Notes: generated from the sequence alone by a model not told the origin. A DNA stretch of 64,000 bases from Azadirachta indica (GCA_022749755.1 CM040450.1:627452-691451); one strand, 5' to 3'. Positions 44,060-56,639 are shown, counted from the stretch's first letter. Translations and numbers: made by a program.

Positions 44060-44300
44060 ATGTTTTGTTCCAAAAATCAAATTTTAAATTTGATCCTAAA
44101 GGATGATAGTTTGAATTTACATAAATAATTGGTCACCCACGACTCCGTTGCAACACATGATAATCATTTGTTTATGGGTCATGTTCGACCTTGCCCTAGC
44201 TGGTATACTGAAAACTCTTTAAGAGATCATAATAACTCATGATTAAATTTTCTTCGTCCCTATTACACTATTCGAAATATATTATACATATGCAACACAA
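44060..44300 (-). repeat. Duplicated 3' flank of the P450 pair (copy 2)
   Basis: Downstream DNA of the intact P450, matching 1575-1870. Here it lies about 100 bp from the gene's 3' end, as expected for the original arrangement. Confidence 0.7.
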
Positions 44301-44388
44301 CATATTATACATATTCCAAATTTGAAACATGCAAATTAACCACAAACATTTTTACATGTGCAGAAACTTTGAGTTTAGCAACCCTTGA

Positions 44389-45998
44389 TTAATTATAAGG
44401 TATTGGAATGGCTTTCAATGGAACAGATTTTCTAAGGGTTATGCCTATTCGCTCAGTCATATCCATCTCCTCCGGCTTAAGCCCGTCGGGCAACACCCAA
44501 TCGAAGGCCAGCAAAAGTGACCCTAACGCCAACGGAAGCACGCGAGAAGCAAGAGGCATAGCGGGACACATTCTGCGTCCAGAACCAAATGGTATAAACT
44601 CAAAATGATGACCCTTATAGTCCACCGTGTTTGGCTCCAAGAATCTCTCTGGCTTGAACAATAATGGGTCTTTCCAAGTTTTGGGGTCTCGTCCAATTGC
44701 CCAAACGTTTACTAGAATTTGTGTTTCTTTTGGTATGTAGTAGCCTTGCATGTTGCAAGAGTTCATGGCCATGTGTGGAACTAGAAATGGTAGAGGTGGA
44801 TGAAGTCTTAGTGTCTCTTTAATAACTGCTTTAAGGTAAGGCAGATTTTCAATTTCCTTCTCTTCAAGCTTCTTGTTACGGCCAGCAGTTCTTCTTATTT
44901 CAGCTTGAACTTTCCTTAGTGTTTCTGGGTTGTTGAGTAGCTCAGCCATTGCCCATTCCAAAGTGCTTGTTGTTGTATCAGTACCCGCAGAGAACATTTC
45001 CTACAGAGAACATATCACAGTTAATAAGATTAATCTTGTGAAATTTAGGGCAGTAAAGTTCTTGTTTAGTGACTTACAAACACAATGACATTGATTGTTC
45101 TGGAAGAAAATTCAGATGGCTCCTCAACACCATCACCACGAAATTCCAAAAGCACATCTAAGAAATCCTTTCTCTTATTGATCTCTTCGTCATTATTACG
45201 CCTACTGATCTCCATCCTTTCTCTTATGAAAACTCCGGCAATTTCAAAGGCTCGTTCAACATGGTACTGGGTTTTACTCCTTATACCTTGAGGATCAACC
45301 CATCTTAAAATTGGCAAGAAATCTGCCACGTTCGGCTTTCCAGCCAGCTCCATCACCTTCCCTACATGGTAGAAAAATTTGGCCCCTCTCTCCGATTTCA
45401 GATCTAGCAGATCTTTTGAGAACATCAGATTGCCTATCAGATTAAACGCCATCAAGAAAAATAATCTCCCTAAATCAACAGCGTTGGTGCCACCTGCACC
45501 AGCTTCTTCAACGAACTGCACCATCCGATCTACGCACCTACTACGCACACTTCTCATAGCATCAAGACGGCTAGTTACAAAGAACTCTGTAGTACACAAA
45601 CGTCTCAACATACGCCAATGAGGTCCATATTGAGACGTTATAATCGATCCTTCAGACCCGTAATCGCCTTTCATGGCCTCGTATATTTTCCTTCCAGCAA
45701 GCACTACATCATGGTTCTTGAACATGTCTCGAGCTACTTCATTAGAAGAAACCACGATGGTGCACATAGAGCCTAGCCATAGAGTCATGATGGAACCATG
45801 TTTCCCTGCTAGTTTAGCAAATGAAACGTGGGGTGCCCAACCCAGTTGGAAAATGTTTCCGACCACCGGCCACCACCTGGGCCCTGGCGGTAGCTGCACC
45901 TGCAACTCCTCCTTGCGACGGTGCCGACGCTCAGTCATCATTGCCCATACAGCCCATGCTAAAACAGCTACAACTATTCCCACAATTTCTTTATCCAT
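44389..45998 (-). CDS. Cytochrome P450, CYP76A-like, intact
   Basis: Two exons: 45998-45078 and 45000-44389; the 77-bp phase-0 intron has GTAAGT...CTGTAG borders. The protein is 510 residues, the normal length for a plant microsomal P450, a heme monooxygenase on the ER using NADPH-P450 reductase. Seen: membrane anchor about residues 4-21, hinge LPPGPRWWP (36-44), I-helix AGTDTTT (312-318), ETLR (369-372), PERF (424-427), heme FGSGRRMC with Cys452. Ala follows at 454, where most P450s have Gly; CPAMPLASR is usual in CYP76A. ATG 45998 is preferred over the in-frame ATG at 46040 because it gives the standard anchor and fits the TATA position. The duplicate at 3256-14286 is dead. Substrate unknown; CYP76 members often oxidise terpenoids. 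Subfamily by recognition only. Confidence 0.92.
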
Positions 45999-46064
45999 AA
46001 TATTAACAGAATGAAGAACTCTTTGTTTCCTCCGAGACAATTCAACTGTTCAACTTCTACATTG

Positions 46065-46073
46065 CTTTTATAG
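46065..46073 (-). promoter_or_regulatory. TATA box of the P450 gene
   Basis: The minus strand reads CTATAAAAG, 67-75 bp upstream of the ATG, giving an expected 5' UTR of about 35-45 nt. This segment is missing from the pseudogene copy. Confidence 0.7.
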
Positions 46074-46079
46074 TTGCTT

Positions 46080-49000
46080 CTGCATATACAGACGAACGTG
46101 TCTTTTTCTGCAAAGGAATCTTTATTATTTTTGTTGAGAAAAATATATTTATACAGGCAATCTTTGATAAGATTCGGTTTTACTTTACGTCTTATTTTCT
46201 TTTATTATGTTTTATTTTATTTTCTTTCTTTTATCCTACACCCCAATTAAATTAATTATTTTGGTGACACAACATATGATGAATATTGAAGAAGATCTCG
46301 TAATTTGTTAGCAAGAAGAAAAATCGACAATGAAGGAGTTGAACAATATAATATTTGGTTCTTTTATATATTCATATTTTTGTCCCTAAAATTTTTTTAA
46401 ACTATGATTAGAATAAAATTTGTTCAATTTCAATAATTTAATTTATGGTACTTTATACTTTGATTAAATTAAGAAAAAACTCATATATAAATGTAATAAA
46501 AAACAAAAAGTTAAAAACTCTAATTTTATTTAATTGTGTCTAAATAAATAAATGCTTCTAAATAAATAATTATATCTAAATAAATTTTATGTTGATACAA
46601 ATAATTTATCCATTTATTAATAATGTCTAAAGGAATCATATTTGTGTCAAGCATTTAATACATAGGTCAAATTCATATTTAAATTTTTGAAATAATTAAT
46701 AAATGAATTGAATTTGTGTTGATTGAAAATTTTAATACGTCCACTATTAACACGATATAAATACGGTTCGTTTATATGCATTGTACCCTTCTATGTAGTC
46801 CGTTTAAGCTCTTGTCTTGGCAAGTAAAATATAAAAGACTATAATACAAAAAAGTTTCAACACTAATATTCAATTAATATAAGTTCATTTTAATATTGGA
46901 TACATGCATATAATTGATTGAACATGCATTATGTTTACATAACAAAAAGTGTTGACATATGAAAGTTTAGTGGTCTTCAATCTTTTGTCCTAATTAATTA
47001 ATTAAGCTCTTAAAGAATCAATTAAGTCTTAATCTTTGAATTCATTATCAATGATCAAATTAAATTCTACTAATTTAATTATGTAATAATTGGCAAAATA
47101 AGTTACATGTAGATAGACAATTAGCTCCGAGTCCAATAATAATATATTAATAACTAAAAAATAATAACAATTTTAGTATTAACTAAAATCATTGAATTGT
47201 AGAATGAATGTTGCAGTACTTCTTCGGCCTCATTAATTAGTCTGTTAGTTAACATTCTTTTTCCTATGCACGATAAGGATGGGACCATATATACATGACA
47301 TTAACTTAATGTATTTTTAGTATATTGTATGTTATACAAATGAATTATTAACATTACATATTAACATCTTGCGGATTAATTTAATTAATATGAATTCGGT
47401 TGCTTTCAAATAGATTTTGACATGAAAATGACCTATATATAAAGATATATAATTGAGATTACCAAAATATACATATACATATACATATATTTATATACAG
47501 AAAGGAATAATAATTTCTCAACTTTTTATATTTTTTATATTATTTTAAATCATTAATTTAAATACTTTTAATGGTTGAAATGGTATTTTAAATATACAAT
47601 AATTATTATTTGCGTTGAATTTAATATTAATAGTTGAAACTGTTTAGATCTTTAATCATGTGTTAAATTAAAAACCTACTAATTCGTCATGTATTTTATA
47701 TTTTATATATATAAGGATTGATCAATAGTTTTATATTTTTCTAAATAATTTTATATTATTTTATAAACAGTTAAATTTAACCATTTCTATTGATTAAGAT
47801 TAAATCTAATATATATATTAATTATAATACATTAATTATATTTATCATATTTAAATCAAATGTCAAAGATACCTATACTCAACAGTTTATAATTAATATA
47901 AAAATATGTATAAAAATAAGAGACTATTGATTCGTCATATATATACATATGTGTCTCGGTGTATAATTTTAAATTATATTTTTATGAAGTTTCATTACAC
48001 GTATAATTTGTTAAAAATAAAAATGGTCCAATATGTAATTGATTAATGAAATTTTATTGCGAAATATTAGCGAAAGCAACTCGACCGTTGGATTTAGCTA
48101 ATTACATCATCATGGACGTATAATTTGTACGTATCAAAATTTAATTTTTCTTTTCTTGGTCCCCGCCTCACCTGATTTGATTTGATTTTGATTTTGATGT
48201 CATCAATGTTTTCTTGGTCCCCTCGTATAATTTAACGCATGCATCGTCCATTTGTGACATTTTGTAATATATAATTAAATTTATTTAATTATATATTATT
48301 TTAGGCAATAGAAGAGCAAGAAATATGAATTAGTGGTCCTAATTTATAATGATAACGAAATAATAATTATTTTTCATCGAATATCTGGTTCGCTTAATGC
48401 CGGTCATTTAAAATATTTTTGGGTTGAATACAAAAATTTCGACGTTTATTCAAACAACTGAAATGTTTTTTCGAGATTTTGTTTAAAAAAATGTGATATT
48501 TTATATTCAATTTGAAATTTTTGTTGTATTTATTGAATTTAGGATTAAGAGATTAAAATTTTTGTTATTTAACACCTTATCAATCTAATGTGTAATAAAT
48601 AATTGAATAAAAATAAAAAGACGGAAAAAAATCACAGTTAAATAACAAATAATAAATAATTAAACACAGCGCTATAGGGAGAAAAAGCCACCAATTTAAT
48701 AGCAAAGGAAGGAATAAATTAATATTATGATAATAATTTATCTAAAAATTAAAATCTTTTTGCACAAAAACTTGAAATCCCAAGGTTAGTACTGCTATCT
48801 TTATACTTCTTTCTCAGTAATTCACAATATTTACATATAATTTGACTTTTTTTAAGGTCATTAATAAATATTCATTTTTTCGAATACTCTACATTAAATT
48901 TATCTGAATAAATAAAATTATACTTTTATCCTCACTAAAGTTATTATTGTATGTATATATACCAAATTAACTTAGTATAATTAATGGTGCATATTAAAAG

Positions 49001-49270
49001 ATCAAATTAACCCTATATTTGTACTACTTAGAAAAACAAATAATATATATAGTTTTATTATTATTATTTTTTTCAAACAAAATAGATGATAGTATAAGCA
49101 TGGTTTGGTTCAATTCGATTTCCGCCAATATTGAACCAAATCAAAAAATTTTTCAATTTGCTAAAATTCAAAATTGAGTCTTGATCGAATTACATTTGAA
49201 AGCAGACGAATTCGTCTTACAATCAAATCTAGCTCGTTTTTCGGTTAAAAAATTCTTTGCCCTAAATGAT
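46080..49270. other. AT-rich intergenic region upstream of the P450
   Basis: About 3.2 kb with no supported gene. Notable only for short simple repeats (ACATATACATATACATAT near 47468; TTTGATTTTGATTTTGATG near 48180) and a GTTTTTTCGAGATTTTG region near 48460 of MITE character. 49090-49250 holds GGTTTGGTTCAATTCGATT and related motifs, resembling a plant TTCGGTT-type repeat relic. Confidence 0.5.
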
Positions 49271-49274
49271 ACAA

Positions 49275-50010
49275 ACTCGGGTAAAGGTTTTTTAATCCTA
49301 AAAATTTAGTTAATGCCCTTATAAGTCCTAATGATTTTTAAAATATTTTTAAAAGTCTCAATTTATTATAAAATAACAATTATACCTTTATACAATAATA
49401 GTTATTTAAAAAATAATAAATCTATAAAATTTAATAATACAATATAATATATTTATATAAAATAATCTAATAAATAAATAACAATATTAATTTAATAATA
49501 TTAATAAAATAATTTTATTGTAATTATTTGCAAGAAATTAAATAAAAATAAAATACACATTCGCAATTATTAGAAATTAAATAAAAATTAATTTATTAAT
49601 AAAATATATATTTATAAATTTTTTATTTTACAACATGATTATAATGAATATTTATGATTATATTCTAATATAAATAAAATATATATTTAAATAAAAATAA
49701 AATAATAAAAATAAAATATCAATAAAAATGAATAAATTTGTAATATATTAATAAATTTTTATATTATCAATATTATTTTATTAATAAATATTTTATATTA
49801 AATAATAATATTATTTAATTAATTAATATAATTATATAGTATATATTGTATTTTATCAAATTTTAGAAATTTATTAATTATTTTTTAATGACAGTTATTC
49901 TATAGAGGTATAACTGTTATTCTATAATAATTTAAAAATTTTAAAAATATTTTTAAAATTATTAAAATTTATAAGAATATTAAATCAAAACTTTGGAGGG
50001 TTTGACCCTA
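49275..50010. mobile_element. AT-rich long-TIR MITE, copy 2
   Basis: Left GGTAAAGGTTTTTTAATCC with TTAATGCCCTTATAAGTCC; the right end is the complement of the same family (TTATAAGAATATTAAATC, GGAGGGTTTGACCC). The interior shares AAAATAACAATTATACC with copy 1. Confidence 0.65.
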
Positions 50011-50144
50011 CAAATTAATTCCAACGTAGATAATTAAGTTTACTCCAATAAATCAAAGTTTTTATGATAAATCATTATTTACAAACATAAAATCTAATTG
50101 ATTTTATAAATTAAACGAAAAATAAAAATAAAAACTCAACAATT

Positions 50145-50318
50145 AGCCACGAGTTGCATGGCTTTTGCAGGGCACCAAGCAAGTCATATGAAGGGCTCAC
50201 TGTAGAGCAGGCCGTGGATTGTGCCATGTTTGCCTTTATGTCTTCATCAATGTTGATTTGGAAAGAGAGAGGGAAAGAGAAAGAAAAAGGGAAAGGAAAA
50301 GAGAGAAAAAGATTAGAA
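50145..50318. other. GC-richer patch and GA tract, possible exon relic
   Basis: 50145-50260 is clearly richer in G+C than its surroundings and open in both strands (minus MAQSTACSTVSPSYDLLGAL; plus YEGLTVEQAVDCAMFAFMSS), followed by a purine tract at 50260-50316 (GAAAGAGAGAGGGAAAGAG...). It looks like a captured or decayed exon, but I recognise no family. Confidence 0.3.
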
Positions 50319-50418
50319 AGTATCAAATTGATATTTCACACGTCTTATGATCAATATTTAATTAATAAAGTATCAAATTGATATTTCATATGTCTCATAA
50401 TCAATATTTAATTAATTC
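50319..50418. repeat. 50-bp tandem duplication
   Basis: Two adjacent 50-bp copies (50319-50368 and 50369-50418) with AGTATCAAATTGATATTTCA in both; only a few differences. Confidence 0.9.
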
Positions 50419-50419
50419 T

Positions 50420-51780
50420 ATTTTTATCTTTAACATCTTACACTATTAAGTTTAACAATGAGGTGTCAAAAAACGAGTACTAACTGATGACTTACAAAGA
50501 AATCGGGTTTTACATAAAAATTGTCAATAAATAAGAGGACAAAATTTAAGATAATTTTAAAAATTAAAGTAAAAACTTAAAAATTTTAAAATTAAATTAA
50601 AAATATTTAATGTAAAGTTATACTTTTCGTCACATTCCATACTTCTTTTATTTTTCATTAAATAAATTTAAGAAAAAAATTTGTAAGAGGAGAATTTTAT
50701 GAAGTTTTTTTACTTAAAAATTAGAGGTTTAAAAATTAAAGGTGGAAAAGTTAACAGATTAATTTTATAAGTTAATGAAATAAATTTCATAAATTTTATG
50801 AGAATCAATTTTAAATTTTTATAGATTCTTCTAAATTTATAGGTTGGTTTTAAAAAAAGTTATTTTTCCACCAGAGTTTGAGTCCTCAGTGGCCACAATG
50901 TACCTAGGCTACTGATTTCAAGCATAAGTTATTAGTCCTATAAACTATGTAATTTGTATATTAGACATAAAATATTAATAAAAAATATATAAATTATAGG
51001 TTCTTCATAAATAAAAAAAAATTAATCACAATTTATGAGATGAAAATTAAGACTATAATTTTTCTACTTCTATAATGAGTAATTTTTTTTAATCATTGAA
51101 GTAGATACTTCAAGTAAAGTTAGTTTTAAAGTTAGACACTAAACAAAACTATTGTAAATTAATATCTAACTAAATAAATGTCACTGATATTAATTCACGC
51201 CAGCTTTAATAAACTTCATTTTTTCCTATATAAAATCTATATAAGTTATATTTACCTAAATTGTTTATAATAATTGACTATTTAAATCTATGATTGATTT
51301 ATTAAATGAATTTTTTAATTAATTATAATATTTATTGTAAATTTTATTTACAAATATAGATGAACTAAAAAATAATCATTAAAGCATTGAATGATTTTGA
51401 GCAAACAAGTAATTAAAGATGTATGACATTTTCGGCCTAACTTGAATTATAAATATTAAACAGATGATCAATTAACGAATTATCATTGATCTAATATTAA
51501 GTCAACCTTTTAATTTAAATTAATATTTATTTGATAGACTGTTGCTTTATTATCATGGGTTAGGACATTGCAAATGCAAAATAATCATGAGATAATTGAG
51601 CCTTGCCATTTTAGATTGGAATTAGGAAGTTTATAGGTTTCCAGTGCATTTGCTTAGTCAATTTTAGACTACGGGGTGTTTGTTTTTTTATTTTTGGGGT
51701 AATTTTTAACTTTATTTATTTATCCACTAATTTATTAATATTTTTCATAAATAATCTTAATTTTTTAAAAATCATCGGCA
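50420..51780. other. AT-rich intergenic region
   Basis: No gene supported. Near 50868-50900 CCAGAGTTTGAGTCCTCAG resembles a tRNA B-box and could be a SINE remnant, without further support. Confidence 0.45.
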
Positions 51781-51866
51781 AAACCTCTTTAAATACCAAA
51801 TCTCTGTTAAAAATAATCGTAAAAAGTAAAATGACACATTTTACGCTGACGATAATTGATATTATG

Positions 51867-52093
51867 TAGGGGAATTTTCAACAGTAACTAATATTGGTTA
51901 TTATTTTTTTTAAATGATCACCATATAATATATATTACAAAAATGATCAATTTGGATCAAAATACCCTCATAAAAATTTTTCAAAAATGACCACCAAGCA
52001 CATTCACGCAGAGGTATTTTGATCCAAAAAAATTTGAGATGGTCATTTTTTAAAGACATTTTGAATAATAGTTATTACCAAAAATTCACCCTA
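51867..52093. mobile_element. Small TA-flanked MITE
   Basis: 227 bp, ends TAGGGGAATTTT...AAAATTCACCCTA, inverted similarity extending about 50 bp. Flanking TA may be the target duplication. A related half-copy is visible near 380-430 (GTGGTCATTTTTGAAAAACATTTTGAAC). Confidence 0.65.
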
Positions 52094-52286
52094 AGTGTTG
52101 GTCATTTTCGTTAAATTTACTATTATGTTTGCAAAGACCAAAATAATTTTATATAATAAAACAAAATTAACCATTTATGTATAATTTGTATTGTATATTT
52201 TGTTAGAAAATAAAATTATTTATATATTAATTAAATTAAAATAATTCTTAAAAAAATTAATTAATTAAATAGAATGAAGAAATCAT

Positions 52287-52500
52287 TTGATATTACGCTT
52301 AATTAATTAATTTCACATAAGGGTTAATTTGATATATAACAACAACAACAACAACAATAATTGATTTATTCATTCTATTTAATAAATTATTTGATATTAC
52401 CTGTAATTAATTAATTTCACATAAGAGTTAATTTTGATATATAACATATTGTATAATAATAATAATAATAATAATAATAATTGATTTATTCATCTATTTA
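52287..52500. repeat. 104-bp tandem duplication with AAC and AAT microsatellites
   Basis: Copies at 52287-52390 and 52391-52500 share TTGATATTAC, AATTAATTTCACATAAG and TTGATTTATTCAT. The first carries (AAC)n near 52339-52355, the second (AAT)n near 52456-52480, so the trinucleotide run diverged after duplication. Confidence 0.85.
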
Positions 52501-52739
52501 ATTAGTTAATTTTTTAAAGTTTTTTATTTTTTCGTTAAGGGAATATTTTAATTTAATAATATATATAAATAATTTATTTTTTAATAAAATATACATTATA
52601 AATTATACGTATAGGGTTAATTTTTTTATTATACAAGGTTATTTTAGTTTTTACACACATAGTATTAATTACAATAAGGGTAAATGTGTCATTTTACTGT
52701 TTACCATTATTTTTAACGATAATTTAGGGATTATTTATT

Positions 52740-53440
52740 TTTCTGACTAAAGTCTGAATATAATTATTCAGATAACTAAGAGTTATTTATTTTTTAACTT
52801 ATATTTGAATATATGTTAAAAACATCTGAATAAAATTAAGTTAGAAATTTTAGCTTAAATTTAAATGAGCAAATGTCTAAATAATTTAAATTTTTATTGT
52901 TAAAAAATATCCTCATTTGATTAACTTATTACTAACAAAATTGAAACCATAATTAACTGTTTTTTACATATCTTTTCTCTATTGTACGTTTCTTCTACTA
53001 CTCTTCGCAATTCTACTTATTTTATATTTTAATTATTACAATAAATTTGTATAATTACATAATAACAACTATATTACATATAACTTATTATTTTTATTTC
53101 TTTTTTATTGATATTTATTTCATTGATTAGAAATTATTTTTTTTTTTCAAAAAATCATATATCAAACAAATAAATAAATTTTATATACTAATATAATTAA
53201 TTTTCTTATCTATTGTTGTGCTAATATAATTAAAAATATTATATATATAAGTATATTATTTAAAAGGATATATATGTCAAAATATCAATTTTCACACTTT
53301 TTATTTTGTCAAAACAAATAATTTAATATTTATTTTCAGATATTTTAAAATAAGAAACAAATGTATAATTCAGATTTAGATTTCAATTAAATTCATATTT
53401 TGGTCATGTGTAGAGTTCAAACAAAAAATACAAATGCTAC
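52740..53440. other. AT-rich spacer
   Basis: No gene or clear repeat border seen. Contains TATATATAAG-type and TTTTTTTTTC tracts. Confidence 0.5.
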
Positions 53441-53442
53441 CT

Positions 53443-54750
53443 TGTTAGCCTTAAGCCTCATAACCCATTGTTTTGATAATAACAAATATTAATATTCTTA
53501 ACTAACTACATTCTTCTTGTATCATTTATTGTTATTATTTTAGCATGAAGAATTTGGAAAGTCATTGTGAAGATTCAAGGAACATGTAAAATGATGGTAT
53601 TCAAAAAAGTATGATGGAACCCCTTGAGTAAATTAAAGAATAAAATCACAAATTCGGTATTTTATTTTGTATTATTTGTGTAAGCATATGTTTGTAAGTG
53701 TACATGATGATTGTGTTAAACTTAAGATTTTTCAAAAATAAATGTTTTAAGTTTTGAAAAATGAACTAGAATGTAAGTTTTTAAAGCTTGGAATATGGAT
53801 CAAATTGCAAATTTTTCAAACCATGAAAATTAACCGAAATGCAAAATTTTTAGAATACCTTGGTCCAAATAAAATCGGTTTAGACTGATTCGGTTGATCG
53901 AACTAGATTGGTCGATCAACTGAACCGATGGCAAAAAGTGGGGGTTTGGGTTTGGTCAACTGAACCAGACTAGTCAGTCAACCAAACTAAACCGATCGAT
54001 CAATCAAACCACCCAAACCGATTGATCAAAGTTCTGCATTTTAGCTTGTCTCTTTGATTTTCATCATCCAATCGATTGACTTTATATTTCTAACTAATCG
54101 AACTTTACGAAAATTTAAATTTTCAATTCTTCAATGAATAGTAACGGCTAGTTTTTAAGTTAAAGTATAAATATGACTTATTCTATGTATTGAAAACGAT
54201 CTTGAACATTAGCCAAAGATCCTAAAAGTTTATAAACATCATTTAAGCTTCAAAATCATATCTTGAGCTTACAAATTGCTATATTCATCTTCTACACATC
54301 TTATTCTTTCATTCGTATATCTTTTGAAAGTATAAAGATTGTTGTTACTTTTATTCTACTTGAAATTGAGTGAAAGAAGCGGGTCTTTTACTTGAGTTGT
54401 GAATTGAATGATTTGGTGAGGAATCACTGGTGTTAAGAGTTAAGTGTTTGGGTGAGCAAGCACTTGTGAAACACTTGTGAGGTTTAAGAGATATCGAAAA
54501 TCCTCTTGGTTATATATGTTTAAGTCTTGGAGTACTCAAGACTTGATTAGTAAAATCCTCAAACGAGTTAGCTTTGAGACGTGGACGTAGGTAGAAGTTT
54601 GTCGAATCACGTAAAAATTATTGTATTTGATCTCTCTCCTTATGCTCTTTTTTATTGTTTACGTTTATATTTGTTATAAACATTGCTCTTACACACTTGA
54701 AGTTTAAATAGTTGACATTTACATATTAATGATAGGATTGTGTATTGAAT
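53443..54750 (+). repeat. 5' LTR of SIRE-like Copia (right end approximate)
   Basis: About 1.3 kb, within the usual size for this lineage. No second copy in the window to define the right edge. Confidence 0.6.
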
Positions 54751-54799
54751 TTATTGCACTGTATTTGAGAAAGATTTGAATTGCTTGGTGTTGATATGT

Positions 54800-55768
54800 T
54801 GAGGGACAATCCACCATTGAACCTCCATTTTTTGATGGAAATGATTATGCATGTTGGAAAATTATGATGAGGATATTCTTGCAATCCATAGATTGTGAAA
54901 TTTGGGGTATTGTTGTTGTTAATAAATTCATTCCTAAATTCCTAAATGAATGGAATGACAAAGATAGGAAAAATTCATTTTTAAAATCTAGAGCTTTAAA
55001 TATTTTGTCTTATGCATTAAGTCGATATAATGTAAATAAATTTTTCATGTTAAATTCCACTCATGATATTTGGTTAGCCTTGCAAGAATTTTATGAAGGT
55101 ACTAATCAAACAAAAGAGGCTATAGACTCATTTGATGTTCATCACCAACCTCTCATGAACTACAAAGTAAAGCATGAAGATGATGAGAGCAAAAATGAAG
55201 ACACCAACTTGTACGTCAAGCTTTAGAATATAATGAGGTAAATGATTTTGAACCTTCTCATTCATACGATAAATCGTTGGATGCATTTGAAGAGTTGCAT
55301 AACTATTTTGAAAAATTGGTTTCCAAAAATGGCATTCTTAAGAAGAAAATTGATAACATTCTCCTTGAAATTAAATTTTTGAAAGAAAAGAAAAATGTTT
55401 TGGAAAATGAGAATGCTACTTTGAAGAATAACAAAATTGCTTGGAAAGATGAAAATGAAAATTTGCAAAATGATATTGAATTTTTGAGAAGTCAAATTGA
55501 TTGTTTAAAAAAGAAAGTCAATGGTTTTGATGAAACTAGAAATGTCCATGAAAAAGAGATTAATTTTCTAAGACAACGGTTTTGTGCTTCACAAAATCAT
55601 GAGAGCTCAAGATTTCATGCTTTATCTAAAGAAAATAAGATGCTTAAGAAAAGGACCATGGATTTAAATGACATTGTTTACCAATTCAGCAATTGTCAAA
55701 AGAATTTTGAAAAATTACTTGGTTCTCAAAAATGTGTTTTTGCAAAAGAGGTATTGGATACAACCTCA
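54800..55768 (+). pseudogene. SIRE-like Gag
   Basis: 54815-55226 reads FFDGNDYACWKI, RIFLQSIDCEIWGIV, ALNILSYALSRY, DIWLALQEFYEGTNQTKEA, the UBN2-type Gag domain of SIRE-like Copia; the true start codon is lost (TGA just upstream). After a frameshift and deletion near 55140-55226, 55277-55768 is a long coiled coil (LVSKNGILKKKIDNILLEI, KKNVLENENATLKN) that ends with LLGSQKCVF, the motif that precedes the zinc knuckle in this lineage. The coding is cut by the gap. Confidence 0.8.
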
Positions 55769-55868
55769 NNNNNNNNNNNNNNNNNNNNNNNNNNNNNNNN
55801 NNNNNNNNNNNNNNNNNNNNNNNNNNNNNNNNNNNNNNNNNNNNNNNNNNNNNNNNNNNNNNNNNNNN
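55769..55868. other. Assembly gap (100 N)
   Basis: Exactly 100 undetermined bases. Length is probably a placeholder. Sequence on the two sides is unrelated (Copia gag versus hairpin repeat). Confidence 0.99.
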
Positions 55869-56400
55869 TAAATATCTAGGCACAATGTGCACGATATCTC
55901 CAATATATTTATGTTGACCCAAAAATACATGCACAATGTGTACGATATGTCTAGTTTATAATAAACCATTGTGCGATATCTGTAATATGTGGACCTAGTG
56001 GTGAAGCGCCATAATTTGTCAAAAATTTTTAATATACTATCTATGTTTTAGACTCTTTTTTATGCTCATATGTAATTTGGCTTTACAATTTTGTAAAGTT
56101 ATTAATCTACCCTTTTAATTATTTTTAAAATGTTAATCTATTAACTTTACCATTTAAATATTTTGGCCTCCCTAATTATTCATTTTTAGCTCCACCCCTA
56201 TGTAAACCTTAGACATCTATACATAATATATGCAATATCTCCAATATATAATACAACTTGATAAATCCTAAATATCTACGGCACAATGTGTGCAATATCT
56301 TTAATATGTAGCATAGCTTGAGAGTTTAAATATAATAGTTATTATACACTTTAGACATCTAAGTATAATATGTGCGGTTCTATCCATATATTGGAAGGAT
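55869..56400. repeat. Hairpin repeat cluster A
   Basis: Contains about six diverged copies of a 35-45 bp motif with consensus ATCTAYGCACAATGTGTGCG followed by ATATCTYYAATATGTA (near 55872, 55926, 55960, 56213, 56272, 56355). A MITE-like insert (about 55995-56205, GTGGTGAAGC...AGCTCCACCCC) separates the copies. The cluster is part of the ~0.9-kb duplication shared with 60815-61700. Confidence 0.75.
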
Positions 56401-56639
56401 ATCTGCCTACACATTTATTATCCTCCACTCAAATAAACTTCCTTCTTAAGGAGAGAGTGTGTTACTATTATCTAGCCAAAGGCGGCTGAATGACACGATT
56501 GCGGTTGAAATTTGATAAATTTTGTATTCAGTTTCGCTTTGCAATGAATTTTTTTTTTTGTATTTTTTTATTAATCATCTAAATAATGGACAAGGTTGAT
56601 TTTGGTACTTGTAGAAATATAATATTTTTTAATAAAATT

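Larger units (their letters stand above)
51783..52735. mobile_element. Large inverted-repeat element containing a nested MITE
   Basis: The left arm (51783-51866, resuming 52094-52280) matches the reverse complement of 52500-52735: for example GTAAAATGACACATTTTAC at left and GTAAATGTGTCATTTTAC at right, and ATTAACCATTTATGTATAAT versus the complement of ATTATACGTATAGGGTTAAT. The left arm is interrupted by 51867-52093. The centre holds a 104-bp tandem duplication. No ORF. Borders and superfamily are uncertain. Confidence 0.65.
53443..55768 (+). mobile_element. SIRE-like Ty1/copia retrotransposon, 5' part, cut by assembly gap
   Basis: The LTR begins TGTTAGCCTTAAGCC with TTTTGATAATAACAAA shortly after and contains GGTCGATCAACTGAACCGAT-type repeats (53880-54030) and GACGTGGACGTAGGT...CGAATCACGTAAAA (54580-54620), features known from SIRE/Maximus LTRs. 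Gag follows from about 54790. Pol and the 3' LTR are not seen: sequence ends in the gap at 55769 and the far side is unrelated. The exact 5' LTR end (54720-54790) could not be fixed. Confidence 0.75.

Noticed and set aside
45085..46014. Plus-strand open frames opposite P450 exon 1
   Set aside because: They are complement shadows of the P450 coding strand, with no independent features.
48175..48205. TTTGATTTTGATTTTGATG simple repeat as a possible regulatory element
   Set aside because: Short degenerate microsatellite far from any gene.
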